Shown here in pieces: positions 45,341 through 53,990 of a stretch of DNA of 64,000 bases. The stretch comes from Maribacter sp. (GTDB lineage Bacteria > Bacteroidota > Bacteroidia > Flavobacteriales > Flavobacteriaceae). How positions within the stretch are numbered: position 1 is the first letter of the stretch; every line of letters starts with the position of its first letter. The notes beneath the pieces were generated by a model that saw nothing but the letters and a program-made list of their open reading frames with translations, was not told the origin of the DNA and did no database searches. The stretch is taken from assembly GCA_011050675.1 (NCBI GenBank), contig DRFI01000020.1, forward strand, positions 186,001 to 250,000. The letters are read 5' to 3'. The position numbers and the translations under genes are program-made.

Positions 45341-46216
45341 ATGAAAATACCAGCTTTAAATATTCATCAGTTTTTAGACAATAAGCCTTTAGACAGCTTA
45401 TACGTTAATTCTTTTGCCTCCCATATTATACACAACCAAGAACTAATTAATAAACAACATAGCCATAATTTTTATTTGTGCGTTGTATTCATAAAAGGCA
45501 CTGGCACACATGAAATCGACTTTAACACTTACACCATTGAACCCGGAATGGTGTTTTTTCTAAAACCTGGGCAAACTCATTTTTGGAAATTCGACTCTCA
45601 ACCAGAAGGGTATATTTTCTTTCACTCTCAAGAATTTTACGAATTAAAGTATTTGGACCATACTCTTAGTTCTTTTCCTTTTTATTATTCAAATCAGAAT
45701 CCGCCATTTCTAAAATTGACCCAAGAAAAGCTTGGAAATTTATCAATACACATTAAAGAGCTTTTTACTGAATACCAAGAAAACAATGTATTACGAGAAG
45801 CTAAAATTACCAACCTCATCAATTATATCTACATTGAATTGACCCGTGTTTATACGGCAGATGTTACAATAGAAAAATTTGGTTCTACCAACTATTCTCA
45901 AATACTAGAGCAATTAGAAAGCTTAATCAACATTCATTTTTACACACAAAAATTACCCAAATTTTATGCCTCGCAGCTTCATATCACCACAAAACATTTG
46001 AATAGGGTAGTTCAAAAAACAATTAATAAAACTACCACCCAATTAATATCTGAACGAATATTACTTGAAGCTAAAAGACTAATTGTACATTCTAAAGATA
46101 ATCTTGCAGGTATTGCAAATACCCTTGAGTTTTCTGATTATGCTTATTTTTCAAAATTCTTTAAATCCAAAATAGGAATGACCCCTATGGAATTTAGAAA
46201 AACGTATTTTCACTAA
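45341..46216 (+). CDS. AraC-family transcriptional regulator
   Basis: The 291-residue protein has an N-terminal cupin-like sensor domain (about 25-110, with HSHNFYLCVVFIKGTGTHEID and PGMVFFLKPGQTHFW) and a C-terminal double helix-turn-helix (about 195-290) ending in the AraC signature AYFSKFFKSKIGMTPMEFRK. It probably binds a small molecule in the cupin and controls neighbouring genes. It precedes a SnoaL-like gene (27-base gap) and an agmatinase gene (29-base gap) on the same strand. Confidence 0.9.
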   Translation: MKIPALNIHQFLDNKPLDSLYVNSFASHIIHNQELINKQHSHNFYLCVVFIKGTGTHEIDFNTYTIEPGMVFFLKPGQTHFWKFDSQPEGYIFFHSQEFYELKYLDHTLSSFPFYYSNQNPPFLKLTQEKLGNLSIHIKELFTEYQENNVLREAKITNLINYIYIELTRVYTADVTIEKFGSTNYSQILEQLESLINIHFYTQKLPKFYASQLHITTKHLNRVVQKTINKTTTQLISERILLEAKRLIVHSKDNLAGIANTLEFSDYAYFSKFFKSKIGMTPMEFRKTYFH

Positions 46217-46243
46217 AATAATCACCTTAAGAACATCAATATT

Positions 46244-46621
46244 ATGAACCTAGAGAGAAACAAAGAGAATGCCATTGCATTTTACAAAACAGCTTATTTA
46301 GGACAACCAAAATTGGCTATAGAAAAATATGTAGGAAACGAATATATTCAACATAACCCAGATGTTGCCAATGGTACACAAGGTTTCATTGATTATTTTG
46401 AACGCATGAAGACAGAATACCCAGAAAAATCGATTGAGTTTGTACGATGTATCGCCGAAGGTGATTTAGTTGCATTACATACCCACCAAATATGGCCTGG
46501 CAATGACCAATATATTACTATGGATTTTTTTAGATTTGATACTAACGGTAAAATTTGTGAACATTGGGATTCTATTCAACAAATACCCGAAAAATCTGAG
46601 AACCCAAATACCATGTATTAA
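46244..46621 (+). CDS. SnoaL-like/NTF2-fold protein
   Basis: The 125-residue protein has a SnoaL-type pattern: AIAFYKTAYLGQPKLAIEKYVG, EYIQHNPDVANG with the typical HNP, DLVALHTHQIWPG and a closing FFRFDTNGKICEHWDSIQ. The cone-shaped NTF2 fold is used by many small isomerases, hydrolases and binding proteins, so no specific reaction can be given. It stands between the AraC regulator and the agmatinase gene and is probably co-transcribed. Confidence 0.83.
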   Translation: MNLERNKENAIAFYKTAYLGQPKLAIEKYVGNEYIQHNPDVANGTQGFIDYFERMKTEYPEKSIEFVRCIAEGDLVALHTHQIWPGNDQYITMDFFRFDTNGKICEHWDSIQQIPEKSENPNTMY

Positions 46622-46650
46622 TACAGTAACTGACAAAAGAACTCAACTTT

Positions 46651-47433
46651 ATGAAAAATATTAATATTCAAGGTCTTAATTGGGATGCTAAATCATCGTT
46701 TCAAAAAGGACCAGCAAAAGCTCCATCTTTAATTAGAAAAGCACTTTATAGCGATTCTATGAATCTGTGTACCGAATTCGGGATATCTATTGAGAATGAC
46801 AACATAGCAGATAAAGGCGATTTTAAAATTGACGAGTATTTTGATATAACATCCATCACTAAAAAACATATTGCAGGAGGTGCAAAACTTCTGTCTTTAG
46901 GCGGTGACCATTCGGTTACTTTTCCCATTATAAAAGCTTTTCATGACCAATATCCAAAACTAGATATTCTTCATATAGATGCTCATGCAGATCTTTATCA
47001 TGACTATGAAGGTGACCCTTATTCTCATGCATGTCCATTTGCAAGAATTATGGAAAATGGATTTGCCGTAAAACTGGTACAAGTAGGTATAAGAACTTTA
47101 AATCCGCATCAAGCTTCACAGGCAGAAAAATATAAGGTAGATGTTCATGAAATGAGAAATCTAAACTTGAGTTCTATTAAAAAGTTCGAAAATCCTTTAT
47201 ATATTTCTTTAGACATGGATGGTTTCGATCCTGCGTTTGCTCCCGGAGTTTCTCATCATGAGCCAGGCGGACTCTCATCTCGTCAAGTCATCGATCTAAT
47301 TCACAGCATAAATACAGAAATAGTTGGTGCAGATATTGTGGAATACAACCCTGATCGCGACTTTAACGACATGACCGCTTACTTAGCTGCAAAAATGATG
47401 AAGGAGATTTTAGGAAAAATGATGGAACGTTGA
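46651..47433 (+). CDS. Ureohydrolase-family protein, agmatinase-like
   Basis: The 260-residue protein has the manganese-binding motifs of the arginase/agmatinase family: SLGGDHSVTFP, HIDAHADLYHD and SLDMDGFDPAFAPG. The first Asp pair of the last motif is D-M-D-G-F-D rather than the commoner D-I-D-x-x-D. Family members hydrolyse agmatine, arginine, formimidoylglutamate or guanidinobutyrate to release urea or formamide. Agmatinase is the likeliest by length and motif spacing, but substrate is open. Third gene after the AraC regulator; the arginine biosynthesis cluster lies 1.5 kb downstream. Confidence 0.83.
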   Translation: MKNINIQGLNWDAKSSFQKGPAKAPSLIRKALYSDSMNLCTEFGISIENDNIADKGDFKIDEYFDITSITKKHIAGGAKLLSLGGDHSVTFPIIKAFHDQYPKLDILHIDAHADLYHDYEGDPYSHACPFARIMENGFAVKLVQVGIRTLNPHQASQAEKYKVDVHEMRNLNLSSIKKFENPLYISLDMDGFDPAFAPGVSHHEPGGLSSRQVIDLIHSINTEIVGADIVEYNPDRDFNDMTAYLAAKMMKEILGKMMER

Positions 47434-47489
47434 AATCATTTTTCAATAAAAAACCATTAAATTGACTAGTCTCTAAACCAAAGCCCCTA

Positions 47490-48833
47490 ATGCCAACTAA
47501 TTTTAAAACTTTTTTGAAACTCCATCGAGTTTCCTTGATATTAGCGGTATTAAGCTTTGTCTTTTATTACACCTTTGCATATCATTTGCAGCGTACAGAT
47601 TTCGTTAAGTTACTAACGCTTTTTGTTGCACTTTTCTTTTTTTGCTTTAAATTGATTCAGTTCGAGAAACTGAACTTTAGATTCCTATTAGGGTTAGGCA
47701 TTATTTTTAGACTCGTTTTTCTATTTATCGAACCCAATCTTTCTCAAGATTTTTATCGATTTATATGGGACGGCCATTTAGTCGCTAACGGAGATAACCC
47801 CTATTTATATACGCCAGACGACCTAATGAAAAACATGGTCTCAATAATACCCAATGCCGATGTCCTTTACGAAGGTATGGGGAGTTTAAGCGCTCGACAT
47901 TACAGTAATTACCCACCATTAAACCAACTCCTTTTTGCACTAGCAGCATTTATTGGCGGTAAAAGTATGTTTGGGTCTTTATTGGTTCTAAGATCAACTA
48001 TTATTCTTGCAGATATTGGCGTATTTTATTTTGGTAGAAGGTTGCTGAAAAACCTCAATAAATCTCCTCACTTAATATTCTGGTATTTTTTAAATCCGCT
48101 AGTAATTGTTGAGCTAACAGGAAATCTTCATTTTGAAGGGGTTATGCTATTTTTCTTCATCCTTTCTATGTTTCTATTGTCTATCAACAAATGGAAGGTT
48201 GCAGCCGTTGTTATGGCATGTTCCATTTCGGTAAAACTAGTTCCCTTGTTATTTCTACCGTTATTTTTTAAATATTTAGGATGGAAAAAGAGTATCGTTT
48301 TCTATAGTATTATTGGAATAACCTCTGTTGTTTTGTTTCTACCTTTTAATACACCCGAGTTTATAGACAACTATACAAAAACGATCAGCTTGTGGTTTTC
48401 TAATTTTGAATTCAATTCTAGCATTTACAATATTGCTAAAAAAATAGCTATACATTTTGATGCCAAACCATGGGAGTTTATAAAAGAGTATGGTAAAATT
48501 ACTCCCATACTTACAATTGCTGCAGTAGCATTGTTTACATTCTTACCTAAAAAATATGATTTAAACAGAGTGCTTTGGTCTATGATGTGGGTAATGACCA
48601 TTTATTATTTCATTTCTACTACAGTACACCCTTGGTATCCTATTTTTCTAGTATTGCTTTCTATTTTTACCACATACAGATACGCAATCATATGGTCTGC
48701 AGCCATTGTTTTGAGTTATTTCGCGTATTCTCAAACAGATTTCAATGAAAACTTATGGTTACTCGCCATTGAATATACTTCAGTGTACGGCTTCTTAGTT
48801 TATGAAATTGTTACACATCATAACAAAAAGTGA
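47490..48833 (+). CDS. Polytopic membrane glycosyltransferase (GT-C, mannosyltransferase-like)
   Basis: The 447-residue protein has about 10-12 membrane helices and an early luminal loop with QDFYRFIWDGHLVANGDNPY, the acidic/aromatic motif seen in polyprenyl-phosphate-sugar-dependent GT-C enzymes (GT87/DUF2029-like). It probably moves a mannose or similar sugar from a polyprenyl carrier onto an extracytoplasmic acceptor. It stands alone on the plus strand. The gap that follows holds the arginine leader ORF. Confidence 0.75.
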   Translation: MPTNFKTFLKLHRVSLILAVLSFVFYYTFAYHLQRTDFVKLLTLFVALFFFCFKLIQFEKLNFRFLLGLGIIFRLVFLFIEPNLSQDFYRFIWDGHLVANGDNPYLYTPDDLMKNMVSIIPNADVLYEGMGSLSARHYSNYPPLNQLLFALAAFIGGKSMFGSLLVLRSTIILADIGVFYFGRRLLKNLNKSPHLIFWYFLNPLVIVELTGNLHFEGVMLFFFILSMFLLSINKWKVAAVVMACSISVKLVPLLFLPLFFKYLGWKKSIVFYSIIGITSVVLFLPFNTPEFIDNYTKTISLWFSNFEFNSSIYNIAKKIAIHFDAKPWEFIKEYGKITPILTIAAVALFTFLPKKYDLNRVLWSMMWVMTIYYFISTTVHPWYPIFLVLLSIFTTYRYAIIWSAAIVLSYFAYSQTDFNENLWLLAIEYTSVYGFLVYEIVTHHNKK

Positions 48834-48861
48834 GGTTTTTGTAAAAATTTTCTCATGCGGG

Positions 48862-48890
48862 TTGTCAAATAAATATAATTTGTACATTTA
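48862..48890 (+). promoter_or_regulatory. Candidate promoter of the arginine/proline operon
   Basis: TTG (48862-48864), an 18-base spacer and TACATTTA (48883-48890) resemble the Bacteroidota promoter, with A instead of G at the last position of the -7 element. Transcription would start within a few bases of the leader ATG at 48898, so the leader would be leaderless or nearly so. Confidence 0.4.
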
Positions 48891-48897
48891 CCCTGTA

Positions 48898-48984
48898 ATG
48901 AACGAAAAAATCTACTTTTTAAATAGTACCGTGAGCCCAGTTGCTCTTGCGCGTCCGTTCACATCTCGCCGTCGCCGCCCGTAA
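48898..48984 (+). CDS. Arginine-rich leader peptide (28 codons), attenuator candidate
   Basis: A 28-codon frame runs from ATG 48898 to TAA 48982-48984, upstream of the arginine gene cluster. It starts MNEKIYFLN and ends S-R-R-R-R-P. Five of 28 codons are Arg, four of them consecutive, and all are CGT or CGC, in a GC-rich patch unlike its AT-rich surroundings. Such a run is what a ribosome-stalling sensor of arginyl-tRNA would need. The stop lies 85 bases before the first structural gene. No similar peptide function is asserted from databases; the role is inferred from position and composition. Confidence 0.7.
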   Translation: MNEKIYFLNSTVSPVALARPFTSRRRRP

Positions 48985-49069
48985 GGGTAAGATATATTTA
49001 TGGAATTAGGTGAGTCCATTTCCGCACAGAAAATCAAAACTTTTTTTACACTTTTAAATCTAACTGGCA
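48985..49069 (+). promoter_or_regulatory. Leader RNA region after the Arg-rich peptide
   Basis: CTCGCC in the Arg-codon region (48965-48970) can pair with GGTGAG (49009-49014, one G-U pair). This competes with a local hairpin ATGGA/TCCAT (49000-49004 / 49015-49019) that would place GGTGAG in its loop. A T7 run follows at 49041-49047, but no strong GC hairpin stands directly before it. The competing pairings would fit attenuation; the terminator is weak as read by eye. Confidence 0.35.
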
Positions 49070-49702
49070 ATGAACTTAATTGTTGCTAACGAATCACATT
49101 TTAAATACGCTCAGGATATCTGCGACACCATAGCAGATTCGGCTAAAGTTCGCGGAACAGGTATTGCGAAACGTACACCAGAATACATCCAGAGAAAACT
49201 TTCTAACGGCAATGCTATTTTAGCTTTGGACGGAGAGAAATTTGCAGGTTTTTGCTACATCGAGGTTTGGGGACATGAGAAATTTGTTGCCAATTCTGGA
49301 CTTATAGTACACCCTGATTATAGGGGCCAAGGACTTGCAAAAAGCATAAAAGCTAGAATTTTCGAGCTCAGCAGAGAAAAATTTCCTGATGCCAAAATAT
49401 TTGGAATTACCACTGGTTTAGCCGTTATGAAAATTAACTACGAGCTTGGCTACAAACCTGTTACCTTCTCTGAGCTTACAGATGATCCCGAATTTTGGAA
49501 AGGCTGCCAAACCTGTAAAAATTTCGATATCCTTACCAGAACAGAACAGAAAATGTGCTTATGTACCGGTATGCTCTATGATGGTAATGTTAAGAAAAAA
49601 ACTGAGGAAGTAAAGCAAATGAATAGTAAAGCTTTTACCAGATTAAAAAGCATTAAAGAAAGTCTGTTCCTTAAAAAGAAAGTCGAAAAAAGTAAATCAT
49701 AA
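49070..49702 (+). CDS. GNAT acetyltransferase, candidate N-acetylglutamate synthase
   Basis: The 210-residue protein has a GNAT fold at about 10-130 with acetyl-CoA motif VHPDYRGQGLAKSIK (80-94). A Cys-rich tail follows: C146xxC149 and C163xC165, which could bind zinc or an iron-sulfur cluster. It is the first gene of the arginine cluster, where argA would be expected, and no argJ or classical argA is present in the window. N-acetylglutamate synthase is therefore a good guess for the first step, glutamate plus acetyl-CoA. Gene symbol left blank because the family is not proven here. Confidence 0.78.
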   Translation: MNLIVANESHFKYAQDICDTIADSAKVRGTGIAKRTPEYIQRKLSNGNAILALDGEKFAGFCYIEVWGHEKFVANSGLIVHPDYRGQGLAKSIKARIFELSREKFPDAKIFGITTGLAVMKINYELGYKPVTFSELTDDPEFWKGCQTCKNFDILTRTEQKMCLCTGMLYDGNVKKKTEEVKQMNSKAFTRLKSIKESLFLKKKVEKSKS

Positions 49703-49823
49703 TTCTGAAAAGAGATAAGAACGGGCTTCAATTTTAAAACATAGTTGTTCTCAAATAAAATCTATTCTCTATTCAAATTGAATCATATAATTACCCGGTT
49801 ACATTGGGATTGAAAATATTAAA

Positions 49824-51014
49824 ATGAAAAAATTAGTACTAGCATACAGTGGCGGATTAGATACATCTTATTGCGCAAAACATTTATCAAAAGACAAAGG
49901 CTTTGAAGTTCATGCAGTAAGTGTAAATACTGGTGGTTTTTCATCAGATGAAATAAAGGAAATTGAAGAAAAGGCGATTCAGTTGGGTGCTACTTCTTAT
50001 ACCTCTATTGATGCCGTACAAACGTTTTATGACAAGGTAGTTAAGTATCTTATTTTCGGAAACGTTCTAAAAAACAATACATACCCTCTTTCTGTTAGTG
50101 CAGAAAGAATAGTACAGGCTATTGAAATTGTAAACCACGCCAAAAAAGTTGGTGCTAAATATATCGCCCATGGTAGTACAGGCGCAGGAAATGACCAAGT
50201 ACGTTTCGATATGATTTTCCAAATTATAGCACCTGAAATTGAAATCATTACCCCTATAAGAGACAACAAATTGGCTAGGGAAGAAGAGATTGCTTACCTA
50301 AAAGAAAACGGAGTAGATTACCCTTGGGAAAAGGCAAAATACTCTATCAATAGAGGTCTATGGGGAACATCTGTAGGTGGCGAAGAAACTCTGACTTCAG
50401 ATAAAGCCTTGCCAGATAGTGCTTACCCAAGCCAGTTACAAGAAAAAAATCCGACAGATATCACCTTAACTTTTGAAAAAGGAGAGTTGGTAGCTGTTAA
50501 TGGAGAAAAAGATACGCCAGTAAATAACATTGAAAAAGTTGAAGCCCTTGCTTCTAAATATGCTATTGGCAGAGATATCCATGTTGGTGACACTATTATA
50601 GGTACTAAAGGAAGAGTTGGCTTTGAAGCTCCTGCTTCATTAATCATCATAAAAGCACACCACCTATTAGAAAAGCATACGCTTACCAAATGGCAACAAT
50701 ACCAAAAAGAACAACAAGGTAATTTCTACGGCATGTTGTTACATGAAGGTAGTTACCTAGATGCGGTAATGAGAAATATAGAAACCTTTTTGACCGACAC
50801 TCAAAAAACTGTTTCTGGTGATGTATATGTTGGCTTATATCCTTTTCAGTTTAGGCTGCACGGTATTTCATCTAAACATGATTTAATGACAGATGCTTTC
50901 GGTAAATATGGAGAAGTAAATAAAGGCTGGTCTGCAGATGATGCTAAAGGCTTTATAAAAATTCTTTCCAATTCAGGTAAAATATATAACCACGTAAATT
51001 CATCTGATGATTAA
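49824..51014 (+). CDS. argG: Argininosuccinate synthase
   Basis: The 396-residue enzyme has the ATP-PPi loop LAYSGGLDTSYC at residues 4-15, the AHGSTGAGNDQVRFD segment (about 112-126), and NRGLWGTSVGGEE. It joins citrulline and aspartate with ATP to give argininosuccinate, the penultimate step of arginine synthesis. The length is normal. The 121-base gap from the GNAT gene is the largest in the first half of the cluster; the 8-base overlap with argC downstream indicates coupling. Confidence 0.96.
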   Translation: MKKLVLAYSGGLDTSYCAKHLSKDKGFEVHAVSVNTGGFSSDEIKEIEEKAIQLGATSYTSIDAVQTFYDKVVKYLIFGNVLKNNTYPLSVSAERIVQAIEIVNHAKKVGAKYIAHGSTGAGNDQVRFDMIFQIIAPEIEIITPIRDNKLAREEEIAYLKENGVDYPWEKAKYSINRGLWGTSVGGEETLTSDKALPDSAYPSQLQEKNPTDITLTFEKGELVAVNGEKDTPVNNIEKVEALASKYAIGRDIHVGDTIIGTKGRVGFEAPASLIIIKAHHLLEKHTLTKWQQYQKEQQGNFYGMLLHEGSYLDAVMRNIETFLTDTQKTVSGDVYVGLYPFQFRLHGISSKHDLMTDAFGKYGEVNKGWSADDAKGFIKILSNSGKIYNHVNSSDD

Positions 51015-51981
51015 AACAGGAATTATTGGTGGATCTGGTTATACGGGTGGCGAACTTATTCGAATTCTATTGAATCACCCCGCAGTAGAAATAGATTTTG
51101 TTTACAGCACCACCAGAGCAGGAAAAAAGGTTACTACGACACACCCAGACCTTTTAGGAACAACAGATCTTGAATTTACAGGAAATGTAAACTTGAATGT
51201 CAATGTTGTTTTTCTTTGCCTGGGTCATGGTAATTCTACGGCTTTCTTAAAGGAGCATAGCTTTTCTACGGATACCATTATTATTGATTTAAGTAACGAT
51301 TTCAGATTACTTGCCGATGCTAATTTTAATGGCAAACAGTTTGTATACGGATTACCAGAATTGAACAAAAGTGACATAGAGAACGCAAAAAATATCGCAA
51401 ACCCTGGTTGTTTTGCCACTGCTATTCAACTAGCCCTGCTTCCATTAGCAAAAGCAAATTTCTTAGAAAATGAAGTGCACATAAATGCTGTAACTGGTAG
51501 TACAGGCGCAGGTGTTAGTCCGTCAGCCACTTCTCACTTTTCATGGCGAAATAATAATGTAAGTTGGTACAAACCTTTTACGCATCAGCATTTGGGAGAA
51601 ATCAACGAAAGTTTACATTCGCTTCAAGAGAATACTGGAAACTTATTTTTCATGCCCAACAGAGGAAATTTCACTCGTGGAATTTTAGCTACTTCGTATA
51701 CCAAATTCGACGGGGATTTATCAGAAGCAAACGCACTGTATCAAGATTTTTACAAAGATGCCGTTTTTACTCAAATTTCTGATGAACCCATCAACTTAAA
51801 ACAAGTGGTGAATACCAATCAGTGTCATGTGCACTTACATAAACACGATGATTTATTACTGGTTACCTCGGCAATTGATAACTTATTAAAAGGTGCATCG
51901 GGACAAGCAGTACAAAACATGAATTTGATTTTGGGACTAGAAGAAAATTTAGGACTGAATTTAAAGGCAGGGGTCTTTTAA
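51007..51981 (+). CDS. argC: N-acetyl-gamma-glutamyl-phosphate reductase
   Basis: The 324-residue enzyme has the NADP-binding IGGSGYTGGELIRIL (about 6-20), the catalytic Cys in NPGCFATAIQLALLP (about 136), and the C-terminal HxH segment NQCHVHLHKHD. It reduces N-acetylglutamyl phosphate to the semialdehyde. It overlaps argG by 8 bases. The proC gene follows after 42 bases. Length fits the family. Confidence 0.95.
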   Translation: MIKTGIIGGSGYTGGELIRILLNHPAVEIDFVYSTTRAGKKVTTTHPDLLGTTDLEFTGNVNLNVNVVFLCLGHGNSTAFLKEHSFSTDTIIIDLSNDFRLLADANFNGKQFVYGLPELNKSDIENAKNIANPGCFATAIQLALLPLAKANFLENEVHINAVTGSTGAGVSPSATSHFSWRNNNVSWYKPFTHQHLGEINESLHSLQENTGNLFFMPNRGNFTRGILATSYTKFDGDLSEANALYQDFYKDAVFTQISDEPINLKQVVNTNQCHVHLHKHDDLLLVTSAIDNLLKGASGQAVQNMNLILGLEENLGLNLKAGVF

Positions 51982-52023
51982 CTTCGGCTACATTCAGTAA
52001 TTTTTACAAACACTAATAACAAC

Positions 52024-52818
52024 ATGAAAATAGCCATTATAGGTGCCGGTAATTTAGGACTTTCCATTGCAAACGGAATTTTAAAAAGTAATGGTGCCAC
52101 TAGCATGTACCTTACTAAAAGAGATACCAAGTCTATTGCTGATTTTGAAAAATTTGACAAGGTTACCGTTACGAACGATAACCGTTTGGCTGTGCAAAAT
52201 TCAGATATTTTAATATTTGCCGTGCAACCTGTTCATTTTGCTGAAATATTAGAAAGTGTTAAAGATCTACTGAATGAAAATCATGTGATAATTTCAACGA
52301 TAACGGGTTTCGGAATCGAAAAAATAGAGGCTGTTATCGGCAAAGATAATTACATAGTTAGAAGCATGCCAAATACGGCTATTTCTGTTGGTAAATCTAT
52401 GACCTGTATCTGCAGTAATGAAAAAGGTAAAAAACGTATCGATTTAACAAAGGCTATCTTCAACAGAATGGGTCATTCTATGGAAATACCTGAAAACCAA
52501 ATGCAAGCCGCAACGGTTATTTGTGCCAGTGGCATTGCTTTCTGGATGCGCTTAATACGTGCAACTACCCAAGGCGCCATACAATTAGGGTTTGATGCAA
52601 AAGAGGCCCAAGAACTAGCTATGCATACCTGTAATGGAGCCGCAAGTTTACTTATAGAATCGGGCAACCACCCCGAAGAGGAAATAGACCGTGTTACTAC
52701 ACCAATGGGCTGTACCATAACCGGATTAAACGAAATGGAACACCAAGGTTTAAGCTCATCTTTAATACGTGGCATTATTGCTTCTTATGATAAGATTACC
52801 GAATTTAAAACCAAGTAA
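52024..52818 (+). CDS. proC: Pyrroline-5-carboxylate reductase
   Basis: The 264-residue enzyme has the Rossmann motif IIGAGNLGLSIANGIL at the N-terminus, RSMPNTAISVGKSM (about 113) and the C-terminal P5CR dimerisation signature TTPMGCTITGLNEME. It reduces pyrroline-5-carboxylate to proline with NAD(P)H. Its place inside an arginine cluster means both pathways are expressed together. Confidence 0.95.
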   Translation: MKIAIIGAGNLGLSIANGILKSNGATSMYLTKRDTKSIADFEKFDKVTVTNDNRLAVQNSDILIFAVQPVHFAEILESVKDLLNENHVIISTITGFGIEKIEAVIGKDNYIVRSMPNTAISVGKSMTCICSNEKGKKRIDLTKAIFNRMGHSMEIPENQMQAATVICASGIAFWMRLIRATTQGAIQLGFDAKEAQELAMHTCNGAASLLIESGNHPEEEIDRVTTPMGCTITGLNEMEHQGLSSSLIRGIIASYDKITEFKTK

Positions 52819-52865
52819 AACAAGCTGTTAAATGAGTTCTTTTTTGAACTTGAATCTTTTGAATT

Positions 52866-53990
52866 ATGAAATTATTCGACGTTTACCCATTATATAATGT
52901 TACCCCTGTTTCCGCTAAAGGAATTGTAGTGACCGACGATAAAGGTCAAGATTATTTAGATTTTTACGGCGGGCATGCCGTAATATCCATTGGTCATACA
53001 CACCCACATTATGTGAAACGTTTAAAAGACCAATTAGATAAAATAGGGTTTTACAGTAACGCTGTTCAAAACCCGTTACAACAGGAATTAGCAGAAAAGC
53101 TTGGTGTAGCTTCTAATTGTGAAGATTACAATCTCTTTATGTGTAACTCTGGTGCCGAAGCAAACGAAAATGCCTTAAAAATGGCATCGTTCGTAACAGG
53201 AAAATCAAAAATTATTGCATTTAATAATGGCTTTCATGGGCGTACTTCTGCCGCAGTTGCCGCAACTGACAATCCGTCTATCAACGCAGAAATCAATCAA
53301 CAGCATGAAGTGGTTTTTCTTGACTTGAATGACATTAAAAATTTTGAAGGAGAAATTTCTAAGAATGTCTGTGCCGTAATCATAGAAACTATACAAGGTG
53401 TAGGTGGACTAGATGAACCTACCACAGAATTTTTACAGAAAGTAGCAGCCCTATGTAAAGAAAATGATGCTTTATTAATTGCTGATGAAGTACAATCTGG
53501 CTTTGGCAGAAGTGGTAAATTCTTTGGATTTCAGCATCATAACATACAGCCAGATATCATTAGTATCGCTAAAGGTATGGGGAATGGTTTCCCTGTTGGC
53601 GGTGTACTTATCCACGAAAGTATTAAGGCAAAATATGGAATGCTAGGGACCACTTTTGGTGGTAATCATTTAGCTTGTGTAGCTACATTGGCAGTTTTAG
53701 AGGTCATTGAAAATGAAAACTTAATTACCAATGCCGAAGAACTGGGAGTTTATTTCAATGAAAAGGCAAAAGAAATTCCGCAAGTAAAACGAGTAAAAGG
53801 AAAAGGTTTAATGCTAGGATTAGAATTTGATTTTCAAGTAGCTGATCTACGCAAAAAATTAATTCACGAGCACCACCTTTTTACCGGTGGCGCAAAAGAT
53901 AAAACGGTACTTAGGGTACTACCGGCATTGAATATTACCAAACAAGATTTAGACGTATTTTTCACAGCTCTTAAGACTGCTTTATCATGA
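52866..53990 (+). CDS. argD: Acetylornithine (N-acyl-ornithine) aminotransferase
   Basis: The 374-residue class III aminotransferase has GGHAVISIGHTHP near the start, the PLP-binding segment ADEVQSGFGRSGKFFG (about 205) and the Schiff-base Lys in SIAKGMGNGFPVGG (about 240). It transfers the amino group of glutamate to N-acetylglutamate semialdehyde. The 4-base ATGA overlap with proA indicates coupling. Acyl group preference (acetyl or succinyl) cannot be told by eye. Confidence 0.93.
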   Translation: MKLFDVYPLYNVTPVSAKGIVVTDDKGQDYLDFYGGHAVISIGHTHPHYVKRLKDQLDKIGFYSNAVQNPLQQELAEKLGVASNCEDYNLFMCNSGAEANENALKMASFVTGKSKIIAFNNGFHGRTSAAVAATDNPSINAEINQQHEVVFLDLNDIKNFEGEISKNVCAVIIETIQGVGGLDEPTTEFLQKVAALCKENDALLIADEVQSGFGRSGKFFGFQHHNIQPDIISIAKGMGNGFPVGGVLIHESIKAKYGMLGTTFGGNHLACVATLAVLEVIENENLITNAEELGVYFNEKAKEIPQVKRVKGKGLMLGLEFDFQVADLRKKLIHEHHLFTGGAKDKTVLRVLPALNITKQDLDVFFTALKTALS

